From Capnocytophaga granulosa ATCC 51502 (GTDB lineage: Bacteria > Bacteroidota > Bacteroidia > Flavobacteriales > Flavobacteriaceae), in assembly GCF_000411115.1 (NCBI RefSeq), contig NZ_KE150242.1:128599-157690 (forward strand): a stretch of DNA of 29,092 bases. The letters are read 5' to 3'. Below are positions 25,801-29,092 of the stretch, piece after piece. Both the position numbers and the translations under genes were made by a program. Position 1 is the first letter of the stretch. Each line of letters opens with the position of its first letter. Under the pieces are notes generated by a model that had not been told where the DNA came from, did not search any database, and saw only the letters and a program-made list of their open reading frames with translations.

Positions 25801-27293
25801 CCACTGTAGCAACGGTATTCTCTTCAGGAGTAGATACCATGGAAGGGGTCGTAGGTAACCTCTCCCCAGAGCGTGATGTGGTACTGACTCCAGGGGCTGT
25901 AACACGAGACGGAGCGGCTATAACAGAAGGTATTACCATGAATCCTAACGGTAGCATCACTGTAAAACGCGGTATGCCTAAGGGTACTTACACCTACGAG
26001 TATACAATATGCCAAAAAGATGTACCTACCAACTGTGATACGGCTAAGGTAAGCTTTGAAGTTATAGAAGCCCATATCTTCGCCAAAGATGATGGTGTAT
26101 GGGAAGTAGGTACCGAAGGCGCACTAACCCCAAGTGTCTTGAACAATGATATTATAGGCGAAAGAGTGGGTATCGCTCCTTCCGAGGTAAGTATAACAAA
26201 AACCAATGGTAAGCCTGTGATTGATGATACTAAGATGGTGATGAACGAAGACGGCCGTATCTCAGTGAAGAAGAACATACCAGAGGGTACTTACACGTAT
26301 TACTATACGATTACAGAGAAGGCCAATATCTCTAACACCGCCAGTGCGGCAGTAATCATAAGGGTAGTGAGCTTCTCTGCTCAGGATGATGAGTTTGATA
26401 TTACCAACGATAAGACCAAGGAGTTCAAAACCGAAAGTGTCTTGAAAAACGACGAACTCAATAAGAAGAAGAACCCATCACCAGTAGACGATGTGATCTT
26501 GACCAAAGGCGAGGCTAAGGATAGCGAGAGAAACCCAACCAATGCTCTTACCATGAATGACGATGGTACGATCACCATAGCACCCAACACGCCAGACGGT
26601 GTCTATACCTATACGTATACGATCTGTAAGAAGTCAGCACCAACAGAGTGTAAGAGTGCCGAAGCGGTGATTAAGCTCTTGCCTGCTTTGATAGCCAATG
26701 ATGATGACTTTACCGCCAATCCGATCAACCCGCTTGTAAAAGAGGGTATCGCAGGAAATGTCTTGGACAACGACCGCTATGCCGATGGTAATGCCTTAGA
26801 ACACTTGGATAAGGTGGAGATCACTATGTTGGAAGGCCAAGAATCACGCGCTAATATAGAACCTAATGGTAATGTAGTGATCCCACAAGGCGCTCCCGCA
26901 GGGGAATATACCTTGACTTATAGCCTCTGTATGAAAGATCACCCAACCATCTGTGCTGAGGCTAAGGTGAAGATAGTGATATTGGAAGACAAACCGATAG
27001 TGATCCACAATGGTATCTCTGCCAATGGTGACGGTGTGAACGATGGCTTTATGATAGAGCATATTGAGGGGTATCCTAAGAATAACCTTAAGATATTCAA
27101 CCGTTGGGGTGTATTGGTTTATGAAAAGGACGGTTACACCAACAGTGAGCCATTTGACGGCCATTCTAATGGACGTGCGACCATAAGTGCCGATAGCAAG
27201 CTCCCACAAGGAACTTACTACTACATCTTAGAGTACCAAGATACAGCCGAGCAAACCCATACCAAGAAAGGTTGGTTGTACCTCAAGTACTAA
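16884..27293 (+). CDS. Giant secreted multi-repeat adhesin with T9SS type B sorting domain
   Basis: A protein of 3469 residues. I start it at the ATG 16884: this gives a clean signal peptide (MNDVKKLSQYIRN, hydrophobic FLIVTLLLLSAGTLFA, then QG) and follows the -7 element. The frame extends upstream to a TTG at 16800, but that lies before the promoter. After the signal comes a long region of about 1500 residues with DUF11-like beta domains (VTETVGTYTHSFTVKN) and Cys pairs, then a CARDB-like domain with a calcium-type loop DANNDGVLEDSE (21648-21683). Next come an Ig-like domain with YEWYES, eleven repeats of about 80-90 residues, five cadherin-like repeats and the sorting domain. It is probably a SprB-like surface adhesin exported by the type IX system. 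Its ligand is unknown. No neighbouring T9SS gene is visible. Confidence 0.93.
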   Translation: MNDVKKLSQYIRNFLIVTLLLLSAGTLFAQGVVVTSVTPQPASVDFADTNFQMDLEVGLTLPAGVTTAEVKVTFATGLEYVSVTKGAGAISVVRKTGDTDNKAPTFTVTGTAGAPLLFTVKKKVTQAALASFTTAGVQFYDQVSATPAGPNSNKQSTAYKLNWPILQITLDIGAVTETVGTYTHSFTVKNTSEFKLKEIYFSVAYPAGIEKVSLTAPSGYTLAAVGTVPTGKGLPSEGKDLYKLTKAGSFAANETITLTEKYEVKVCGSNSKQVNYTPYWGPSATELYWKDEINTPASRTVNLKAVNTTMAQTGSQDNYFEWKDGICGAIVGTSYIGYKNTSADGSTAYKNKIRITTGGYIPTNINIIASDNTKILLSPGDGTNNITLDLNDLAALSVTALAGKDVGLTDEDHDGFADDLKKDATLRICYDLKTRTGATTFTCANVITNFNSNDVITSFFEDACGQEKRGVLYNPQNFGREFTFTDGSAQPAQLVKNQAIDGYLMLSYSYLSAYQRYKGQSWANNEIRYRYYAKLPQGVKMKNIRYYYGQDPNDRTVPSVAISDIPAGGVLDYTALTTNYPVGTPDDIKTNRKPGYIAYELELSDCTGVGTTGNLEYRISILDKNGDGTFCEIPRVCVTKAISMGCPTTTCVHKGPQMLSTKVERADDSYGWTDATMTHRVVRTDVTASQRRRALYLDHIEVISEGQQSNAGPTDNLYYYMAVAKTAELEPKSIKVKVGSYETTLQASAVVSRTQDAQGKYFLWNLTSALPAGVLAASQTFSVVATYQVMNANIPNGTTYAKDIQSGQTSFFYSLDDKTDTNMNAQGYHTAQQHCGVDLIPVFNIIETYTKLASNGFTPEACNEYALGGSMMYSTRTTLSTDNFTGEYRPGRRIKKITIKMPLSYRIIRDKVTYSYNAVPSDVSNNNRPSVPIPLNKWTMSEGSERVYTYTNPSNTADPYYLPPGMVTMKGVYAEFLQPVIQPSCSTKEATSIFAPSDDTDAKKQAALKAAGQKASIEVEFEDYYYHYAQTAQQAPVVNNGFENPMWYSNKPQLVINAEGQGLSFIANETEQEARFSLSVPPGKPNTFYAWVSIPDVPGMEVLSLQETNAAGVPQGTPFTPETISGEKMFHVSQLITATKKYYTVKFKLTNCMSALKFKLYAGWNCSGYPTGGYRTTCATSSGTEAYKEFTITPSNAQKQITAANTNPGQPGYAHHGLDNNKISMCQDTPYTYTIKSAGTGDIFKANLVVRKKPGLTIRKVQVEYDGVVYDTIVSNPKHIGIERNGDVTTYKLEDILPGGKLPGSLNEANPNKQQLKLTFSVLPTCNFNIGSSFDIDIVGENFCGGPATGQKTEEMVAGIIGANSDYTANNTLTYHSGNANICAGLGGTGARYHGRTQINITGSAQRTGATGRLYIHVPKGFKYKVGSFTPLTTPPSYNEGATNFTVTPPTVLNYNTIGDETEVEIQIPQNLKNGHYFEYELEVYQDMNIPAQDCDQAAKLKYYTTDKITNLACPLLPSPSICHDVTIITGEEQKVAIHTERAELAITQVKTTSEIVAGQEKVTFKYKVKNNSTTTAHNTILKVALYKDANNDGVLEDSELVDTFTDGAALPTGGEQEFTHDKLLPHTDICRLYLVIRNKDNNCLCSDVKVAVPSPETITGLMDDQNGCESNPYTFALKPGVPTYDSYTWEAVSPADGLSYLSATNIATPVFTYNGAKLTTDTEFKYKLKITRPNGGCESAQEVKLTVKPAPSITTQPIAPANPYCTGTTATSLSVVANTHGVAGTLSYEWYESITNAYNGTLKGSSPTFIPPTNADGIKYYYVKVKNTGCGETLSNIIMVKTNATPTQPTVAQDQPAGCGTVSTANVTNHSSYASGITFKVTKGGTLVSATVASNGSINGISEAGTYVIKAVKDGCESTGTTFIIDAKKPVPDKPTLTLTAESCTSATIAKITNHAAGKTYTFVKSDNSTGTVSVDSTGKITSLPVGKYKIKATEGGCTSELSDEFEIKAQKAVPAKPAITLTAETCASPTIAKITNYDPNQTYWLNGTQLTVTLTGEIQSLGLGSHTITAKNGSCESAASDSFTIKAKKVTPVKPTVAEDTAATCSAISTAKVSNYNANFTYTIVESANTNNTVSTASVVAGGKITGLPVGKYKVKATKDGCTSDLSDEFEIKDKKLTPAKPIVAEDTAATCTAISIAKLTNYDANFTYTFIKSSDGSTVSGVTMASDGKISGLAVGKYKVKATKDGCISDLSDEFEIKGIKPTPAVPTVSEHTAATCAAISIAKLNYTSGFDYIFVKSDDNTEVTATSVDNTGKISGLSVGKYKVKAKKDGCESALSAEFEIKDKLPTPAAPTIGEKTAATCTAISVAKVDNYSSYSATDVFAILDSSNTVVATASVASDGTINGLTTAGTYKITVTNTQGCTSTEATITIADVLPVPATPTPTATQSFCNSATVADLALQGTDIKWYDAATGGSLLTSTTSLVHNNKYYAARTLGSCESPRAEVTVKIISLAQPTLAATAVAPTCTAEGKAKITNYDPNATYTFTKADGTAVTETITIAADGIVTGLVAGSYKVKASKDGCEATSADFQIADKLPAPAAPTIGEKTAATCTAISVAKVTDYDNGLTYTIKDSANATVGNVENDGTISGLTAAGSYKITATNTQGCTSAEATITINPVQAAPAKPAITLTPASCTSPTVAKLTQVSGLTFWHNGTQLTVNPITHEIMGLAPGTYTITAKNNDNCESVASDSFEIKAQQTATTITTHPAGATYQRGADATLLAVVATGEGTLSYKWYKNTDNNNTSGTEVGDNNPSYKPATDTVGSLYYWVEVTSDCGAVKSTVAEIKVVEGAPTIEANDDPDTTVRRGQEVAVLGNDKVNGNPATPADVDITISNDGGLTRVGVNPATGKIMIPNDAAPATYEITYKICVKNQPTICDEAKVKITVEVPTLALKAVDDDFGKIPNAVDYTTVATVFSSGVDTMEGVVGNLSPERDVVLTPGAVTRDGAAITEGITMNPNGSITVKRGMPKGTYTYEYTICQKDVPTNCDTAKVSFEVIEAHIFAKDDGVWEVGTEGALTPSVLNNDIIGERVGIAPSEVSITKTNGKPVIDDTKMVMNEDGRISVKKNIPEGTYTYYYTITEKANISNTASAAVIIRVVSFSAQDDEFDITNDKTKEFKTESVLKNDELNKKKNPSPVDDVILTKGEAKDSERNPTNALTMNDDGTITIAPNTPDGVYTYTYTICKKSAPTECKSAEAVIKLLPALIANDDDFTANPINPLVKEGIAGNVLDNDRYADGNALEHLDKVEITMLEGQESRANIEPNGNVVIPQGAPAGEYTLTYSLCMKDHPTICAEAKVKIVILEDKPIVIHNGISANGDGVNDGFMIEHIEGYPKNNLKIFNRWGVLVYEKDGYTNSEPFDGHSNGRATISADSKLPQGTYYYILEYQDTAEQTHTKKGWLYLKY
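22419..25163 (+). repeat. Eleven protein repeats of about 80-90 residues in the adhesin
   Basis: Each repeat has a PxKPTV-like start, a Cys in AATCTAIS or similar, AKITNYD, a beta hairpin, a KISGLPVGKYKVKA-like strand, a second Cys in KDGCTS, and SDEFEIK as end. One of the eleven (starting LPVPATP, about 24195) has an Ig-like variant with KWYDAATGGSLL. The first (22419) and last (ending 25163) are the most divergent. The paired Cys suggest a disulphide in each domain. Confidence 0.85.
25444..26987 (+). repeat. Five cadherin-like repeats of about 100 residues in the adhesin
   Basis: The units start at EANDD, KAVDDDFG, FAKDDGVW, SAQDDEFD and IANDDDFT. They share VLxND, a PxDV strand, a GxITV strand, PxGTYTYxYTIC and a second Cys near ECK or TNCD. 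They are homologous to the repeats of the partial adhesin at 2-1972. Confidence 0.85.
26991..27293 (+). other. T9SS type B C-terminal sorting domain of the giant adhesin
   Basis: IHNGISANGDGVNDGFMIEH, then KIFNRWGVLVYEKDGYTN and GRATISADSKLPQGTYYYIL, ending KKGWLYLKY, is the canonical pattern of the gliding-motility-associated C-terminal domain. It signals export through the type IX translocon and surface attachment. Confidence 0.92.
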
Positions 27294-27304
27294 TGACAAG
27301 TGAC

Positions 27305-27362
27305 TAACGACAAGTGACTAATGACAAATCATTACAGATTCGTCATTAGTCATTTGTCGTTA
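27305..27362. repeat. 21-bp near-perfect inverted repeat after the giant adhesin
   Basis: 27305-27325 and 27342-27362 are complementary over 21 bases with a single G-T pair and a 16-base loop; the arms read TAACGACAAGTGACT... and ...AGTCATTTGTCGTTA. It starts 12 bases after the stop codon. There is no T-run after it, so termination by a hairpin without a U-tract is only a possibility. The wording is the same TGACTAATGACAA family as after the other adhesin. Confidence 0.8.
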
Positions 27363-27398
27363 ATCATTGGTCAAAAGAAAAAATAATCAGGCAATTTG

Positions 27399-27429
27399 TT
27401 TGAAATTAGGAGATAATTTCATAACTTTG
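27399..27429 (+). promoter_or_regulatory. Consensus promoter of the MFS transporter gene
   Basis: TTTG (27399-27402) is followed after 19 bases by TAACTTTG (27422-27429), an exact match to the Bacteroidota -33/-7 consensus and spacing. The start codon follows at 27452. Confidence 0.85.
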
Positions 27430-27451
27430 TACCTAATAAATCAAGGAAAAA

Positions 27452-28744
27452 ATGGAACAAAATCAGCAAAACAAAAGTTATCTACTCCCTATTCTAATGA
27501 TGTTTGCGTTATTCTTTATGATCGCCTTCGTTACCAACTTACAGAGTCCAATGGGAGTCATCGTAAAAAGCCAATTCGGTGCCAGTAACTTTCAGGCACA
27601 ATTGGGAACCTTGGCCAACTTCATTGCGTATGCTTTTATGGGGATTCCCGCCGGGCAGATGCTACAGCGAATAGGCTATAAGAAAACAGCACTGACGGCC
27701 GTAACGGTTGGCTTTGTAGGGGTGTGTATCATATTCCTATCGGGAGCAATGGAGAGTTTTGCCATATATCTCACAGGTGCCTTTGTGGCGGGCTTCTCTA
27801 TGTGTATGCTCAATGTAGTGGTCAATCCTATGCTCAACACCTTAGGTGGAGAGGGCAAGCGAGGCAACCAACTGCTACAGTTCGGTGGCGCACTCAACTC
27901 TATGGGAGGTACAATTGTTCCTGTCTTTGTAGGTTACCTTATAGGGGAAAATATAGAAAAAGCCTCTATTGACAAGGCCAATCCTGCCTTATACTTGGCC
28001 ATGGGTACCTTTGCTTTGGTATTTATCGTGCTTTCTATGATGCAGATTCCAGAGCCTCATATTGTAAAGAAAGTAGAGGATAAAGCAAAAGATCCTCATA
28101 GTGCTATGTCTTTCAGACACTTTGTCTTTGGGATCATAGCCATTTTTGTATATGTAGGAGTGGAAGTGGGTATTCCTGGAATAGAGAACTATTTCATGAC
28201 TGCCAAAACGGAGCACGGCGGCTTAGGTATCGATGCCACTACAGCGGGTTCAGTAGTAGGTACCTACTGGTTCCTCATGTTTGTAGGCCGATTTGTAGGA
28301 GGAGCCTTAGGAGCTAAGTTCTCCAGCAAGGCCATGCTTTCCTTTGTAGCTTCCTTAGGCTTATGCTTTGTGCTATTGGCCATATTCTTACCTACTGACA
28401 TATTGGTCAATATGCCTGTATTCAACAAAAACATATCCTTTGGTTTAGCTCAAGTACCTGTTACTGTGATGCTCTTAACCCTCTGTGGGCTATGCACTTC
28501 TGTGATGTGGGGAGGTATCTTCAACTTAGCCACTGAGGGCTTAGGCAAATACACAGCTGCCGCTTCAGGTATCTTCATGGTTATGGTATGTGGGGGTGGT
28601 ATTCTCTCCACTCTTCAGAGCTATGTAGCGGATATCTTCGGCTATGTACAAAGCTATTGGGTAGTGATCTTAGGCCTCGCTTATATCCTATACTATGCCC
28701 TTGTAGGTAGTAAAAATGTAAATAAAGATATAGTAGTTAATTAA
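27452..28744 (+). CDS. Sugar MFS transporter, FucP/GluP-like
   Basis: A 430-residue integral membrane protein with about 12 helices, of the FGHS (fucose-galactose-H+ symporter) branch of the major facilitator superfamily. Family features visible are an N-terminal FFMIAFVTNLQSPMGVIVKSQFG, the loop GIPAGQMLQRIGYKK between helices 2 and 3, the LNVVVNPMLNTLGG stretch of helix 4, GGALNSMGGTIVPVFVG, and GTYWFLMFVGRFVGGALG after the central loop. It likely takes up a hexose or fucose-like sugar with protons across the inner membrane; the substrate cannot be fixed from sequence alone. It has its own consensus promoter at 27399 and stands alone, with non-coding DNA on both sides. Confidence 0.9.
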   Translation: MEQNQQNKSYLLPILMMFALFFMIAFVTNLQSPMGVIVKSQFGASNFQAQLGTLANFIAYAFMGIPAGQMLQRIGYKKTALTAVTVGFVGVCIIFLSGAMESFAIYLTGAFVAGFSMCMLNVVVNPMLNTLGGEGKRGNQLLQFGGALNSMGGTIVPVFVGYLIGENIEKASIDKANPALYLAMGTFALVFIVLSMMQIPEPHIVKKVEDKAKDPHSAMSFRHFVFGIIAIFVYVGVEVGIPGIENYFMTAKTEHGGLGIDATTAGSVVGTYWFLMFVGRFVGGALGAKFSSKAMLSFVASLGLCFVLLAIFLPTDILVNMPVFNKNISFGLAQVPVTVMLLTLCGLCTSVMWGGIFNLATEGLGKYTAAASGIFMVMVCGGGILSTLQSYVADIFGYVQSYWVVILGLAYILYYALVGSKNVNKDIVVN

Positions 28745-28967
28745 TGCCTTAATGATTAATTAATGCTACTAATGATTAATTAGAACCCTCTTAATCCCCT
28801 AAGAGACAACAAACTCATGTCTCTACAAAGAAACGCTAATGAAGAACCCTCATAGCCAACCCTTTGTAGAGACATGTGTTTATTACGCCCCTAACCCCCC
28901 AACCCCTTTCTTAAATACTTAACACTATTTTTTATTGTATAAATTCTTACTTCTCACCCCTCCTTTT
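28745..28967. repeat. Gene-free stretch with a 20-bp inverted repeat
   Basis: After the transporter stop come two direct copies of AATGATTAATTA. AAACTCATGTCTCTACAAAG (28811-28830) then pairs with 28862-28881 with one mismatch; the core CATGTCTCTACAAAG is perfect over 15 bp with a 31-base loop. The rest is C-rich and then T-rich and holds no ORF that I would call. No T-run follows the inverted repeat, so I do not call it a terminator. Confidence 0.7.
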
Positions 28968-29000
28968 CTTGACTTTCCTATCCTAAATGTTGTAATTTTG
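28968..29000 (+). promoter_or_regulatory. Promoter for a gene beyond the right edge
   Basis: CTTG (28968-28971) is followed after 21 bases by TAATTTTG (28993-29000), fitting the Bacteroidota consensus, then by CAGCG. Transcription would begin near 29007 and run into the tandem repeat array at 29021. Confidence 0.65.
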
Positions 29001-29020
29001 CAGCGTTATTCAGTGGTTGT

Positions 29021-29092
29021 TAATCATTATTGGCATTAATCATTAATCATTATTGGCATTAATCATTAATCATTATTGGCATTAATCATTAA
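29021..29092. repeat. Exact 23-bp tandem array, three units, running off the window
   Basis: Units at 29021-29043, 29044-29066 and 29067-29089 are identical, and TAA at 29090-29092 starts a fourth or the next feature. Each unit begins TAATCATTATTGGC and ends ATTAATCAT. It lies right after a promoter, so it would be in the 5' leader of the next gene. There are no spacers between units, so it is not a CRISPR array. Confidence 0.9.

Noticed and set aside
17000..27209. Many minus-strand open frames of 60-135 codons opposite the giant adhesin
   Set aside because: They follow from the codon use of the adhesin, have no start signals or family motifs, and overlap a coherent repeat protein.
28816..28876. 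Inverted repeat after the MFS gene as intrinsic terminator
   Set aside because: The loop is 31 bases and no T-run follows, so it is listed only as a repeat.
29021..29092. Possible CRISPR array from regularly repeated units
   Set aside because: The 23-bp units follow each other without spacers, so it is a plain tandem repeat.

Overview
The window looks like the chromosome of a Bacteroidota species of the Flavobacteriia, most probably Capnocytophaga or a close relative (inference; no 16S or other marker is present). The reasons are two giant adhesin-type genes ending in type IX secretion (T9SS) type B sorting domains, promoters of the Bacteroidota type (TAnnTTTG at -7, TTTG or TTG about 19-21 bases upstream), a lack of Shine-Dalgarno sequences, and intergenic DNA full of short simple repeats.

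Layout. 1-1972: 3' part of a surface adhesin built of about 100-residue Ig/cadherin-like repeats. 2092-5602: ordinary small genes, namely a SAM methyltransferase, a YfbM/DUF1877 protein, a YoeB-type toxin-antitoxin pair and a YbiT-like ABC-F ATPase with one apparently dead ATP site. 5761-8321: a very AT-rich island with an unknown protein, then a tight three-gene module: a STAS-GHKL ATPase, a DUF4325 STAS-like protein and a two-helix membrane protein. 8322-11022: accessory genes (unknown protein, secreted SH3 protein, small membrane protein, GyrI-like effector-binding protein) with a duplicated leader and a 5'-truncated gene copy, which looks like cassette shuffling. 11020-11273: a MITE-like element. 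11338-13621: xth, a GT9 glycosyltransferase and ybeY on the plus strand, meeting efp and fumC on the minus strand at a bidirectional terminator. 15673-16883: more than 1 kb of non-coding repeat mosaic with a second copy of the MITE-like element. 16884-27293: a secreted adhesin of about 3470 residues. 27452-28744: a FucP/GluP-type sugar MFS transporter. 28745-29092: non-coding, with an inverted repeat, a promoter for a gene beyond the window and an exact 23-bp tandem array.

How the parts relate. The two adhesins are paralogous in their C-terminal repeats and sorting domains and are probably exported by a T9SS encoded elsewhere. The best candidate for an under-described system is the STAS-GHKL / DUF4325 / two-TM module at 6447-8321. 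It has the parts of an anti-sigma-type partner switch but no sigma factor, and it ends in a membrane protein, so it may be a signalling or defence switch acting at the membrane; that function is inference only. No CRISPR array, tRNA, rRNA, integrase or transposase gene was seen.
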